DNA from: Hippasteria phrygiana
Taxonomy: Eukaryota > Echinodermata > Asteroidea > Valvatida > Goniasteridae
Reading direction: 5' to 3'
DNA: 64,000 bases
Assembly: GCA_037893225.1 (NCBI GenBank)
Contig: JAZGUH010000197.1
Coordinates: forward strand, 1,116,001 to 1,180,000
Each line of letters starts with the position of its first letter. The first letter of the stretch is position 1. This document shows, in pieces, positions 1 through 10,419 of the stretch. Below the pieces are notes generated by a model, which was not told the origin of the DNA, did not search any database, and saw only the letters and a list, made by a program, of their open reading frames with translations. The translations under genes and the position numbers were made by a program.

Positions 1-613
1 GGTAGGGCATTTGACGCACTGGTAGAGGAGGCTCACAACCCACCAGCTGGATGTGCTCTTGTAGTTGGCAAAACGTTAGTGGAGGCCCGGAATGGAAAGG
101 TCCAGGTCAGAGTCCTCAATATGTCTTCACGTGACATCGTGGTACGGCGCAATACCATTCTGGCAACGCTAGTTATGGGCAGAGTAGTGTCGTCAGCATG
201 TGGTTCCCCTGGTGATGCAGTAACGTGTTGCGAATCATCCACCAGCATGCCCCAGAATGAAGGCCTTGATATTGATCTCGGCTCTCTATCACCAGAAGAG
301 AGGCCATGTGTAGCCATATTGCTACGAGAAAACCAGGATGTCTTCTTCCAGCATCCAAGTGATATTGGTTTTACCCAGACGGTCGAGCATGAGATCCCGC
401 TGATTGACCCCACCCCCTTTAGGTTGCCATACCGACGAATTCCACCTGCACAGTACCAAGACGTCAGACATCACATTGCAGACCTCCAGAAGTCTGGCAT
501 CATCAAACCCAGTCAAAGTCCCTTCGCATCACCAATCGATAGTGCAGAAGAAAGATGGCAAGATTAGGCTATGCGTGGACTACCGAAAGCTCAATTCCAG
601 GACGGTGCTAGAC
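1..613 (+). pseudogene. Ty3/gypsy-A pol fragment (protease-RT linker and RT fingers), 5' part
   Basis: This is the left piece of a decayed Ty3/gypsy polyprotein. Frame 1 is open from the window edge to about 538 and reads the protease-RT connection followed by the start of reverse transcriptase (HEIPLIDPTPFRLPYRRIPP, then ADLQKSGIIKPSQSPFASPI). Around 538-548 a small deletion shifts the frame, and the RT resumes in frame 2 with VQKKDGKIRLCVDYRKLNSR. The homology stops abruptly near 613 after RTVLD. In the family the next residues are a YPLPRIDE-type motif, and exactly that motif opens the segment at 22867, so the gene was split by an insertion of about 22 kb. Gag, protease and the 5' LTR would lie left of the window. 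The element is non-functional because of the frameshift and the insertion. The family assignment is strong; the clade within Ty3/gypsy is not determined. Confidence 0.9.
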
Positions 614-624
614 TTAATTGATTT

Positions 625-733
625 CAAGTCCGAGATCGCGGTTATTTTTTGTCTGCATCAGCCACGCTAAACGTCATTACCCATATTGGTTATCACACAC
701 TAACTCGCGATCGGGCTCGCGATCTCGGACTTG
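625..733. mobile_element. Short inverted-repeat element (MITE), 109 bp
   Basis: The ends are a perfect 16-bp inverted repeat (CAAGTCCGAGATCGCG at 625 and its complement ending at 733). The interior is non-coding. The left arm and the bases just after it resemble the element at 1407-1527 read in reverse. It sits 11 bp inside the breakpoint of the interrupted gypsy gene. No clear target duplication is visible. Confidence 0.65.
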
Positions 734-1049
734 ACCCTTTCGTGCATATGGGTATTCATGTATTCATAACTAAATTTACATAATAAAACGGAGGCCCATA
801 GAGATGGCCAATCAGAAGGACACAAAAAGCCGTGTAGGCCGAGTCCATTGCCAATAGGTTACAATACAGTGTTCTGTTACACTGTTCAGTCTCAAATGTG
901 TATAATACTTGGCACAATGGCACGTAATGGTATTTAAAAACCTATAGCTAAATCATATTAGATCTTATATTAGTAGAAAAAATACCAAATTAAATACGTG
1001 ATTGTAAATTTTTGTTACTAGACGATAAACGCGTTATACCTACCTATAG
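734..1049. other. Non-coding AT-rich spacer
   Basis: No coding potential, RNA gene or repeat boundary is recognised here. The sequence is AT-rich and separates two short inverted-repeat elements. It may be the decayed outer left arm of the large insert, but nothing in it proves this. Confidence 0.4.
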
Positions 1050-1271
1050 ACTAATCCGACGAACAAAATTTTAAATTAGAAGCCATCTTTAGGTACCCAA
1101 TAAAACGGTACCATACACGCGCGCTCGTTATACGCGCGCACACATTGTGCCTTTGACCAATAGCTCCAAAGTAAACACGCGCCTTATAATTATGTACTAA
1201 GCACGCATATGAAGCGCGCGCGAGCGCTGTACCGCCCGATTGGGTGGCTTCTAACGGTTCGTCGGATTAGT
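1050..1271. mobile_element. MITE with ACTAATCCGACGAAC termini, 222 bp
   Basis: The left end reads ACTAATCCGACGAAC and the right end is its complement, GTTCGTCGGATTAGT. The inverted homology continues inward with gaps (TTAGAAGCC on the left matches GGCTTCTAA on the right; ACCCAAT matches ATTGGGT). The centre is rich in CGCG. The flanks do not show a convincing target duplication, so the superfamily is not assigned. Confidence 0.7.
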
Positions 1272-1406
1272 GGAATCGTCCAGTAATTCTCCTGGTTTGA
1301 ATATTCATGTTATAGAAGGCTTTTGGCGATTCCGACCAATCAGCTTGTTCCGTCTACTTTTGGACTAATTCGCCATAGGGTGTGTACAAACCGATGAACG
1401 ACATTC

Positions 1407-1527
1407 CCAAGTCTGTGATCGTGATCCAAGGTTAACTCACAAGAGGACGCAAGAGGGCGCTATTTCCGGCACTATTCTGTGATTGTATTGGCTATCAGGC
1501 CGACAAAAACCACGATCACAGACTTGG
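1407..1527. mobile_element. Short inverted-repeat element (MITE), 121 bp
   Basis: A perfect 17-bp inverted repeat (CCAAGTCTGTGATCGTG and complement) bounds a non-coding interior that includes GAGGGCGCTATTT. The same core motif occurs in the elements at 35448-35608 and 53501-53608, whose arms differ in sequence but again pair perfectly. No target duplication is clear. Confidence 0.7.
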
Positions 1528-1559
1528 AACCAGTCTAGGACGGTGCGTGATGCCTACCC

Positions 1560-1960
1560 AAAAACACTGTGAACTAGTAACAATGGATTTAGTACCAAGT
1601 AACAATGGATGTTCATTGTAAGTGCACCGTTTTTCTTTGTCAGATGTTCATAGTGATAGCACAAGTCGTTATATTAACGTTGAAAATGGTTCATTATAGT
1701 TGATGTATGGTTAGGGTTTAATAGTTAACGTTAAACGAACGTTCACTTTTAGTTAGTTTTGTCAATGTTGTAAATTAGTTGATTTCAGTACGTGGTTTTA
1801 ACGTAGATTTCATGTTACATGCTTCTCTGAATTTAGGGGTTAATTTTTCAACATTGATTGAACGTTGTTATCAGGTTAGTACCAACGATTAATTTTCCGT
1901 CATCCTTCCATTGGTTCAAGAATGGTTGACTATATAACGTTAAAACATTGTTTGAACTTG
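1560..1960 (+). repeat. Degenerate AACGTT-rich repeat, outer left part
   Basis: The segment is AT-rich with scattered AACGTT and resembles, in general character, the degenerate long-period repeats of 21560-22866 read in reverse. It leads directly into the 60-bp array. It is probably an older part of the same transposon family; exact limits cannot be set by eye. Confidence 0.45.
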
Positions 1961-2849
1961 GTTAGCAATGTTGGCCAATATCAGTTCATTTGATAACGTT
2001 AAAACAGCGTTAGCAGAAGGTTGGAGTGGTTGATTGAACCGTGGTTCACGGAACAACGTTAAAGCATCGTATTCGGGAGGTTAGCGAGGTTGGTTGAATC
2101 GAGGTTCATTAAACAACGTTTGAAGAGCAGCGTTTGAAGAAGGTTAGCGAGGTTGGATGAACCGAGGTTCGCAAAAGAACGTTAAAACAACGCTTATCGA
2201 CATCAGCGAGGTTGGTTGAACAACCGTTTACTAAACAACGTTAAAGCATCATTTGCGGAAGGTTGGTGAGGTTGATTGAACCGTGGTTCACGGAACAACG
2301 TTAAAGCATCGTATTCGGGAGGAGTAGCGAGGTTGGTTGAACTGAGGTTCATTAAACAACGTTAAAGCAGCGTTTGAAGAAAGTTAGCGAGGTTGGTTGA
2401 ACCGAGGTTCGCAAAAGAACGTTAAAACAACGCTTACCGACGGTCAGCGATCGAGGTTGGTTGAACAACCGTTTACTAAACAATGTTAAAGCATTATTTG
2501 CGGAAGGTTGGTGAGGTTGATTAAACCGTGGTTCATGGAACAACGTTAAAGCATTGTATTCGGGAGGTTAGCGAGGTTGGTTGAACCGAGGTTTACTAAA
2601 CAACGTTAACGCAGCCTTTGGAGAAGGTTAGCGATGTTGGTTGAAGGGTGGTTCTTTGAACAACGTTAAAGCATTGTTTACAGTAGGTTAGCGAGGTTAG
2701 TTGAACGGTGGTTCACTTTAAAACGTTGAAAAATCGTTGGTCGCAGGTTAGCAATTTTCGTTGAATTACGGTTAATTGTATAACGTTAGAGCATCGTTTG
2801 CTGAATGTAATGATGGTCGATTGAAAGGTAGTTAATTGAACAACGTTAA
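1960..2849 (+). repeat. ~60-bp tandem repeat array (left, first part)
   Basis: About fifteen degenerate units of roughly 60 bp each. A unit contains AACAACGTTAAAGCA, a variable TCGTTT segment, GGTTAGCGAGGTTGGTTGAA and CGAGGTTCA. The orientation is plus. The same unit occurs in inverse orientation at 20430-20621 and 21442-21560. The array is cut by a Kolobok-like element at 2850 and resumes at 3648. A reverse-strand reading frame through 2352-2543 is only the repeat translated. Confidence 0.9.
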
Positions 2850-3029
2850 AGGAAACATGATTTAGGATTTATATTGCATTATTCCTGCTTAAAACAATAA
2901 AGTATTATCTTGACAATGATATTTTGTGTCCAGAGACAATTATTTTCCAGATTAAATATGAGAAAAAAAATTCTTGAAAATGTTTGTCCAAGCTACTCCG
3001 CCCCCTGAGTGGGACCCTTATTAACATAA

Positions 3030-3100
3030 GTGTGTGACGTAGACCGAGGCACATTATATATTCTGCTCGAGCCGGCCCCATTCATCACGCGTATGCATTG
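3030..3100 (+). promoter_or_regulatory. Possible promoter of the THAP exon in Kolobok-like element 1
   Basis: A TATA-like stretch (ACATTATATATTC, near 3051-3063) lies about 90 bp upstream of the THAP start codon at 3151, inside the element. Spacing and position fit a transposase promoter. This is inference from sequence only. Confidence 0.4.
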
Positions 3101-3150
3101 AGTGTACATTCTTCGTCCAAAATCTAAGCAAAATATAGTGTTTTTCGGCA

Positions 3151-3396
3151 ATGCCGACAAGGTGTGTGGCTGCTGGGTGCAGCAAAATCACAAAGGCTGA
3201 AGTAAGCCTTCATTTATTTCCAACTGATGCGAAATATCGGAGAATTTGGACGGCGAAAGTGAAGGTGACAAGAGCGTTATGTAGCGACCACTTTGAGCCG
3301 TCGTGTTTCGATACTGGTATTTTCAAATCATGGGATGACCATTAAAAATATGCTCAAGTCCACTGCCATCCCAACAAAGTTCCCAGATGTGAGGAG
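3151..3396 (+). pseudogene. THAP zinc-finger exon of a Kolobok-type transposase (frameshifted)
   Basis: The ATG at 3151 opens a reading frame with the C2CH layout of a THAP DNA-binding domain: CVAAGC near residue 5, a W at the expected mid position (RRIWTAKV), then CSDHFEPSCF. After about residue 60 the frame runs to a stop at 3343-3345. A one-base shift at about 3330-3335 restores the normal THAP continuation LKSTAIPTKFP, ending at a stop at 3394-3396. THAP domains bind transposon ends in P-element and Kolobok transposases. A consensus-like splice donor (GTAAGT at 3423) follows, so this was probably exon 1. No catalytic exons remain inside the element. Domain identity is secure; transposase origin is inferred from the TTAA termini. 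Confidence 0.8.
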
Positions 3397-3647
3397 CCAT
3401 CGCTAAAAGGGAGAAAATCGGGGTAAGTTCGATGTTAGTTGTTGCAACTACGTCACGAACAGCGCCCTCAATTTGAGTCTCAACAAATTCCAAAAAGGGG
3501 GGGGGGGTTAATTTTTGGGCGGCAAATAACCACACTAAAACTTTACTTGAACCAGTTTGGCTTTTAATTCACATTTAATACATATAAATGAATTTATTCA
3601 TGAAATAGAATGTGTTCCGGCCAGTTTGAGAAGCATGTTTCCTTTAA

Positions 3648-4190
3648 GGCATCGTTTTCAGTATAGTTATCGAGGTAAGTTAAACGGCGGTTCTCTGAAC
3701 AAGGTTAAAGCATTGTTTACCGTAGGTTAGGGACGTTAGTTGAACGGTGGTTCTATAAACAACGTTATAGTATCGTTTTCGGAAGGTAAGCGAGGTTGGT
3801 TGAATGGTGGTTCACTTTAAAACGTTGACAAATCGTTGGTCGAAGGTTAGCAATGGGATAGTTAAATTAAGGTTTATAGAAAGACGTTGGATCATCGTTT
3901 GCTGAAGGTGAGCGAGGTTGGTTGAGGTATTGTTACCTGAATAACGTTAAAACGTCGTTTAATTGCTGAAGGTAACGGAGGTTGGTTGAATGGTGGTTAA
4001 CTGAACAAAAAGGCATCTTTTCAGGAGGTTAGCGAGGTTAGCTGAACAGGGGTTCTACAATCAACGTTATATATACATGTAGTGTCGTTTTTAGAGGGTG
4101 AGCAAGGTGGGTTGAATGGTGGTTAACAAATCAACGTTAAAGCATTGTTCGGCGAAGGGTTCCAAAGTTAGTTGAATGGTGGTTGATCCC
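3648..4190 (+). repeat. ~60-bp tandem repeat array (left, second part)
   Basis: This continues the array of 1960-2849 after the TTAA insertion. Units again contain AACGTT, AGCGAGGTTGGTTGAA and GGTGGTT, but are more diverged. The array ends right beside the CAGACAGCACGC terminus at 4193. Confidence 0.85.
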
Positions 4191-4256
4191 CAGACAGCAC
4201 GCAGACGTAGAAACAACGTTACGTGAACGTTTGCCGCATTACTACTTTAACGTTAA

Positions 4257-5672
4257 AGACCAACTAAAACGCCAATTCATTTTTTACTTTTTGGACTTAT
4301 CTGATAGTTTATGCCTCCCCAAAACTTATGTAACAAGTTTCATGATTCTGAAAAATCAAAAAAAATGTTTTTGAGCCTTTTCCTTCTGAGCCACTTTGAC
4401 TCGATTCAGAAAAGGCCGAGGTCAACTGCGCGCCGTATCGCGCGAGTATTGACGTATACGTGTAGAAACATATGACGTCACTGTATTATACGACAATGTT
4501 TTACGTAGAGTCTGTACGTATTCTTTTGTCTAAAGCTAGTATTACTTGCTGTGCTTTTTGCACATGATTCAGGTGTAACACTACGGTAAACATATTTTAA
4601 AGTGTTGACATCTTTGTGAGACACATTTAGAATTGGGGTTGTAGGCTTGTTCTTCCTGAAAAGCTTGTTATGATTCATACTTTCCTTTGTTTTGCAGTCG
4701 GCTTTTATTGGGACCTGCGCGGTGAGTTGTGTGTGAGCTGATGCTATACTCTAGTCTGGCGACTTTGCTTATGCAGCCCTCTTAAGGACCTGCACCTTCT
4801 CAGAAATATACACACAATTTCTGTTATAAGGTACCAGACTCAATCACACGCAGCGCATGCGGTACCGTGCGTGTACAATGCATGTTGAGTCAAGCGAGCG
4901 TGGACAGGGAGACGGCCGGGGCTCTGGGTATGGGGAGCTGGCTGCTCGAGCCGGCAACCGCAGGGAACGTCGTCGTGGTCTGGGGCGCGGCGCGTGAGTC
5001 CGGGACAGGATTGGAATGCTCGGTGCCTTTAGAGTTGGAATGGCTCCAGCCTTCAAACGGAATTGTGCCTTCAAACCCAGCTGAGTTTTCATACTAACAC
5101 TATTATCAATACAGTCTTTGGCGAAATGTTCTGCACATATTTTCGACCATTTCGACAGCCCAAAATCAGATATTGTATTGTCTACAAAGCGGACCAACTG
5201 TCGCCTTTGAACTCCATTCAGCACTTGGAATCGCAGTAAGGTTAGGTCAGGGTTTTTGTCGCTGTGTTCCTCGTGCAACCCCCAACTACACACGATCGAG
5301 GCATAATGATTATCTCAGAACCATGCTCATACTGAAATAATATCAAAATTAGACAAAATAGACGGGAAAACGGAGGAGTTATGTCGACAAAAACTCTTCC
5401 AGCAGCATCAACTCCACGTACGTACATGCATAGTGTTTGGCTGTAGCATCAACCGACTCTATACGCGTATGTCACGGGGTCACGTACATACATTTAACAT
5501 ACATAATGAGCTTTCGCGAAACAGGATAAATGGTTCAGAATAACAACCATTTTTTTGAAATAAAAAATTCCCTCTCGTCTGCAAACTAATCTCCATCAGT
5601 TAAAAGAGTATTTAAACTGTCGGAAAAGTCCAAAAAGTCCAAAAACAAATTGGCGTTTTTAATAGTTGCTCT
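4257..5672 (-). mobile_element. Kolobok-like TTAA element 2 (1416 bp) carrying a THAP gene remnant
   Basis: Perfect TTAA copies flank it at 4253-4256 and 5673-5676. The termini are AGACCAACTAAAACGCCAAT on the left and, read in reverse, AGAGCAACTATTAAAAACGC on the right: an imperfect inverted repeat. The host sequence rejoins correctly (CGTTAA then TTAAACGTCAACG matches the opposite arm near 22790). It encodes a THAP domain on the minus strand. Its termini differ from element 1, so it is a separate family. Confidence 0.8.
4844..5304 (-). pseudogene. THAP-domain protein remnant (frameshifted)
   Basis: On the minus strand an ATG at 5304 begins MPRSCVVGGCTRNTATKTLT, the first Cys pair of a THAP domain. 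That frame stops at 5242. A second frame, open from 5293, carries the rest: LLRFQVLNGV, SKWSKICAEHFAKDC with the conserved W and the C-x2-H pair, and FRLKAGAIPTLK, the typical THAP end. It then becomes a Pro/Arg/Ser-rich tail ending at 4844. A single frameshift near 5245-5250 separates the halves. It lies inside TTAA-flanked element 2, so it is likely a transposase N-terminus. No DDE-type catalytic region follows before the element ends, so function is lost. Confidence 0.75.
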
Positions 5673-5912
5673 TTAAACGTCAACGTTGTGGTTTGGTTAG
5701 TTTGCTCATTAGCTGCTCCGGCGCGAAGCGCTGCGGAGCAGCTATTGTTTTCGTTAAGATTTTGTTTTATTTTTATTTTATTTTTTCTGCCCTTTTTGCC
5801 ATAGGTTTTGTACACAACTCCCTTTTCCACCTAATTTCATACTATTAAAGCTCGTATTGTCCCCTTGAGTTGTCACAACAAAGACCATATAGCGTAGATG
5901 GTCCTAAAGCAA

Positions 5913-5931
5913 TGACGTCATCATGACGTCA
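5913..5931. promoter_or_regulatory. Paired TGACGTCA (CRE-like) palindromes in Helentron copy A
   Basis: Two perfect TGACGTCA octamers lie 3 bp apart (5913-5920 and 5924-5931). Another pair is at 6079-6086 and 6090-6097. Equivalent pairs occur in copy B near 18721-18739 and 18890-18907. TGACGTCA is the known CREB/ATF binding palindrome. Binding here is not shown. Confidence 0.45.
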
Positions 5932-6304
5932 GTAGTTTTCAAATTGTGGCCTCATGAATATTTAATTTTCCACGCTTGCAGGCTCAATATCTGAAAAACC
6001 AATCGAGATGTGAAGTTTATATCTATTGCAAAGTATTAGTTGGGCTGCAAAAATGTTTCTGTTTGAGTGAAAAGTTCGTGACGTCATCATGACGTCATCT
6101 GGAGGCCATTAACTTAAAGCACAATTTGCGTGTTTAGCAACCTCCTATGACAACAAGCATAATAAGGCCCATTTCAAAATTTAGCGAAAAGCAATAAGAT
6201 AACATAAGAATTCTGGGAAGGCAGTAACCGTGGGTATTTATAGCGCGTTGTGAATTTATGTGCAGACTGATTTAGACTCGTAAACTGGTCCTTCCATTGT
6301 CCTT

Positions 6305-6875
6305 CGGACTTCTAATGCAGGATTTCGTGTGTGTTTTCTCTCCGAGTATTTTCCCGTCTTTCAGCGTTTTTCGAGTGGCATTTTGCCCAATTTGTTTGCA
6401 GGGTTGGTTCTTTACAGTTTGTAGACCACCCTGGTCATTCTTTTCGTTGATATTTTGGTATATCTGTTGAGTTTTTAGAGGGTTTAGGTAGTGGTTTTGG
6501 TTGCTGCTGTGTTGTATAAGTTCTACACACAGCAGCGTTTCTTTTGTTTGCCCTACGTAGCCTTTGTTAAGCCTTTTTGTTCAGTGCACAGCCCCCAGTC
6601 TTCGGTTACGTTAGCATCCGGAGTAGTACTGTGTGGGCTGTGTTATTTCCTTTCAATAGGCGGGCACAGGTGTTGCCCTGCTTTTTTTTTTTTTAGCACT
6701 GTCAAGCTAGACAGTGCCTGTACATACACATACATATACACATACATAATCCTGTTCGCCTTGCTATCTGCAGTGAGATAGCAAGGTAATTATTTTCTTT
6801 CGGCACCAATACAAGTGTTTATTGGTGCCATTTATATTATCCAAGTAGGATAATTTCATTCGTCCAACCGGACTA
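6305..6875 (+). other. 5' UTR of the Tx1-like LINE, first part
   Basis: This non-coding, T-rich segment begins at the Helentron junction and ends at the TA duplicated by the CACTA-like insertion (6874-6875). It rejoins LINE sequence at 12674. Short stem-like repeats occur near its end (GTGCCTGTACATACACATAC region; TTGGTGCC pair at 6806-6830). It likely contained the internal promoter, but no element of it can be pinpointed. Confidence 0.6.
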
Positions 6876-7019
6876 CACTCTAAAAACTGAAGTGTTAAAT
6901 TCTAACATTTTCGAAGTGTTAGTGCTTAAACAACTTTTCAAATGTTGCAAAGTGTTACTCCAACTCATAATAATGTTAAAGACGAGCGACTGCCAGATGT
7001 GACATTTAACAGTTCGTAA

Positions 7020-7630
7020 GTGTTACGCGGCATAATGAGCTTGCCCGCCTGTACGCATGCGCCGGAATGAATTACAAAAAATGGGGTAATTTGATTGGTA
7101 GGATAGAGAGTGGAAAGTTTTTCCCAGTCGTATCGCGCGCGACGCGCGCGCGATAGTAAAAACATTGTTGTACTTCCGTCGTATGCATGGCAGTGACAAG
7201 CAGCTTCTTCCATCATCCATGTCTTTCTCGCTGAATTGCAGACCAAGCCATCCGTAACAAGTCAAGAACAGGGTAAGAATATTTATATTAAGATATCAAC
7301 AGGAACACATTGAACGCTTGGGAGTGTTGTATTGTTATGAACATGGGAAATTTTGACGAGAAATTTGGGGCTTTTTTTGTCGATGGTCGAACCAGTGTAA
7401 CGTTAGGCCGAATGATCACGGATGTACTACATGTACATTGTACACAGGCCTACGCCTACAGTGTGCTGTCATGGACGACTAGCTCCACTCAGTCAGTCAG
7501 ATTCCTAGCCATTGTTTGTGTGTCGCTGCCGTCGCATCGCTATCGCTGTTATCAAACGGTATGGTTGCACTTTATTCCACATGCCATAACTTCATGTTTA
7601 CACTACAATAGATGACTGAACTGGCATGAC
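7020..7630. other. CACTA-like element interior: possible non-coding leader
   Basis: The segment contains a perfect CG-rich palindrome (TCGCGCGCGACGCGCGCGCGA, about 7131-7153, slightly asymmetric) and a good splice-donor-like site (ACAGGTAAGAA near 7268). The 101-aa frame at 7310-7615 has no recognisable family. It could be a decayed promoter and first exon of the autonomous parent. This is weakly supported. Confidence 0.25.
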
Positions 7631-9000
7631 TGACTGAATAAACTAAGCCCCTAACAAACTCGCCCCCTGATCAACTTGCCCCTTACGGATGACAGACTCG
7701 CCCCCTGACAAACTCGTTCCCAGCCAACTCGCCTCCAGAGTGACTAGCCCCCTCGGGCTGTTATTCAACAAACGATTTGAATGTCCACGTGCATGTGGAA
7801 TAATATGCAACCATAACATTTGAAAATCTCGTACTTAGTTGTTCCCAAGCAAACTCACATGTTACAAACTCGCCATGATCCTTGACCTTACTTGCTACTA
7901 GGAACCAGTTTGTGTTGCAACTGGTCATTTTCTGGGACTTTTGGGGCGAGACATTTACGATGTAATTAATACTAAAATAGACACGTTTTTGTACAGTAGG
8001 CCTATTTGCTTGGACTCTTTTAGTATTTACTGGCTTATGCCAGTTTTTGAGTCCCAGTCACTCGGACTACCCCCCCCCCCCCCCCCCCCCTCCCAATTTG
8101 AGTGCAAAAGACAGGACAAGTGGCAAGGACAGTTGTACCCTTAAATATTTCTTTCATCATGTATCAGTTAATTTGGTTGGTATAGGTTTGTCCTTCTTTA
8201 GAAATAATTAAATTACAGTTTTAAAAAATGGACATGAGTAACTGTATGCACAACATTTAGTCTGTTGGTTTGTAATTCTCGTTGGCTCTAAAGAGTTAAT
8301 AGTTTTTCCTGAGCATGGACTATTGTCTTGCATGCCATGGCATTACTCAAAATCACCCGACCCCCCCCCCCCCCCCCCCCCCAATAATAATATTAAGAAG
8401 AAGAATTCTTATCGATGCACTAAACGGGTGACACCCTATTATAGCACTTCTCCGATTTCCCTTACTAAAAAACACTCCATTATAAGGCGACATTTTGGAA
8501 AGGGCGACAGTTATGTGTTGCCCTAATCAACACTGTCGCCCTAACCCACTCTTTTGTAGCATTATGTGTCGACCTAACATACAATTAAGGAAAATAATCA
8601 TAATAATAAGTAAAATAAATAATAAATAAACAAAATAAAATAAAATGAAAAAAATATATAATGTGTAATACAATCTGGCATGCAGCAGTTCAAAATTAAA
8701 TTAATCTTTGTCAAAATGTGTTGGATAAAAAAGTCCTCATTTTCTGTAGTTACACATAATTCCTCTTGTAATAACTCACATGCTTTTTATTATTGTTTCT
8801 CTCATTTCAGATGTCTTTTTATTCTTACAGATGAGGTGTCTTTTATGCCTTTCTGCTGATGATTGATCTTTTGTCATCTCACAGTAGAAGAAAGAGTTCC
8901 ATCGCCAATTCTATGGACTACTGTCTTGTGATGAATCAAGTATGTTGTTAGTCCTTGTAATCCCCAAACCTTTTTGGTTTTTTTTGCTAACCTTCTCAAT
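7630..9000. other. Non-coding interior of CACTA-like element with short repeats and poly-C
   Basis: From 7640 to 7755 there is a degenerate short repeat around AACTCGCCCCCTGA. Poly-C runs lie at about 8071-8090 and 8360-8381. Region 8580-8660 is a low-complexity AATAAA-type stretch. Splice-acceptor-like sequences (TCTCATTTCAG near 8811) are present but no coding exon can be defined. Confidence 0.5.
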
Positions 9001-9037
9001 GCTTTGTACATCCCTGATAATGCTGCCCAATTAGACA

Positions 9038-9704
9038 TTAATATTTGTTTTTAAATCCACGAATAAGTACTTTTCCCTGTGCACAGTCTATTTCTTTTAC
9101 AAAGTTATTATCAAAATGTGAGCAAGACAGGACATGACTAATGAAGGCTTCGCATTGAAAACAAATCATGGCAGTGATATGTATGGGTTGGGTGGGTAGT
9201 GTAAGTCGTACTAGGGCACCACCATCCCCACCCTTCCAATCTGCATCTGCAGGGTTAGAAAACCCGAAGGATTTGGGAAATAGGATGTCCAAATTTGTTG
9301 AAAGTTTAAAAACAAGGTGTCCTTACTGTTACTTACTGTTACCTTAACAGCAGTTTCACATTTTACCGAAAGATGTGTGACCTTGAAGCAGTTTTATTCA
9401 CAAGTTAACCAATAATGTATTTGTATGTTATTTTGTAAGGTTGGTACCTATGTTGAAGAACACATAAGAGAGCAGTCGACGGGTCAACAACGCACCCAAC
9501 CCTATCTTCTGTGCCTGGGAAGTCGTGAGTTTTTTTGTGATTGTAGACAGGCAGGCAATACCATGTGCAGATGACATCACTATGACAGTGGACAAGCTGT
9601 TCAAGATTCATTTTGTTTTCAATTTGCACCATGCCTTCGAGTTGCAATTCTATTCCTTCATAGAACACTGGCCTCCCAAATGCTAAGGTTCCAAGCGGGG
9701 TCAA
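9038..9704 (-). other. Possible decayed exons on the minus strand
   Basis: Two minus-strand open segments have a non-repetitive, protein-like composition. One spans about 9704-9535 (LAFGRPVFYEGIELQLEGMV and more); the other about 9245-9050 (GALVRLTLPTQPIHITAMIC, then Cys/His-rich FQCEAFISHVLSCSHF). The second is preceded on its strand by a pyrimidine tract and CTGCAG resembling a splice acceptor. No family is recognised. They may be exons of a lost transposase, a captured host exon, or chance frames. Confidence 0.25.
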
Positions 9705-9910
9705 GAACTGATGACCAGCATATCCCCTCTGTCAAAGTAGGCTGTACACTGTATGGCCGATTTCACCAGTCAATTTGCAATTGGTCACAAGTCACAGGGG
9801 AATGAACCATAACATAAAAATGTCTTGGACTCAATTATGTGAACAGCTTTTGACTTCACTTGGCTCTTGTGATTGGTGATGGAATTTTTGCATCGGCTGT
9901 GTAAATAATC

Positions 9911-10396
9911 AATATGGGATTTTGCCCTTCATTGACTTAATGCAATAAATATTGTATGCTCGGTGCTTTCCGAGAGTCAGTGATTAAAAATTCACAGGTC
10001 TATTGGGGAGGCCAGCCGACACCGGCAATCTGGGTGGTCGAGTGGTTAAGACAACTGCACTAGAAGCAGGAGGTCGTGAGTTTGAGTCCTCCCGAGTAAG
10101 CCTGTGATTTTTTTTTCTCACAGGCTCTGGGAAGAGGATCTCCCTTCATCCCTAATGCTAATACATGTCATTCAGCATCATGTTTGTGCACACAGTAATG
10201 GGAAATAAACAACAGCCCTAAAAAATACAATTCATCCCACAGTCAGTGTTGCCCTAATGTATCGGTCTATCTCTGTGGCAAATTTGGTGCTTTTATCACA
10301 AAATGCACAATAGGTTTACTATGCCGTCCCACCAAAAAGCACTGAGCAGACTATGCTTATCACAATATATGTCGGTGAAGGGCAAAACCCTATATT
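9911..10396 (+). mobile_element. SINE-like element with TIR-like ends and a tRNA-related core
   Basis: The ends form an imperfect inverted repeat: ATTTTGCCCTTCATTGAC on the left and GTCGGTGAAGGGCAAAACCC on the right. The same TTTTGCCCTTCACCGACGTA sequence occurs in the minus-strand copies at 28936 and 29187. A tRNA-like segment lies at 10028-10098. Mixing of a SINE head with TIR-like ends is unusual. It lies inside the CACTA-like element. Confidence 0.65.
10028..10098 (+). repeat. tRNA-Ser/Leu-like SINE head (not a functional tRNA)
   Basis: It contains an A-box-like GGTGGTCGAGTGGTTAAG and a B-box-like AGTTTGAGTCCTC, the spacing of a tRNA gene, and an anticodon-arm-like CTGC...GCAG. The B box is degenerate and the acceptor stem is imperfect, so this is a SINE promoter remnant, not a tRNA gene. 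Confidence 0.7.
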
Positions 10397-10419
10397 AAAA
10401 TTTGTGATTGACTTGTGAT

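Larger units (their letters stand above)
2850..3643 (+). mobile_element. Kolobok-like TTAA element 1 (794 bp) carrying a THAP exon
   Basis: The left end is AGGAAACATG and the right end is CATGTTTCCT, forming a 10-bp terminal inverted repeat. Perfect TTAA copies flank it at 2846-2849 and 3644-3647, and the surrounding 60-bp repeat unit reads on across the site (AACGTTAA then GGCATCG). TTAA duplication, AGG termini and an encoded THAP domain together are the known signature of Kolobok DNA transposons. The copy has only the first THAP-coding exon, so it is an internally deleted, non-autonomous derivative. Confidence 0.85.

Noticed and set aside
1960..2849. CRISPR-like or minisatellite gene-coding repeat
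   Set aside because: Units are degenerate, contiguous and mirrored by the inverse array at 20.4-21.6 kb, so they are transposon arms.
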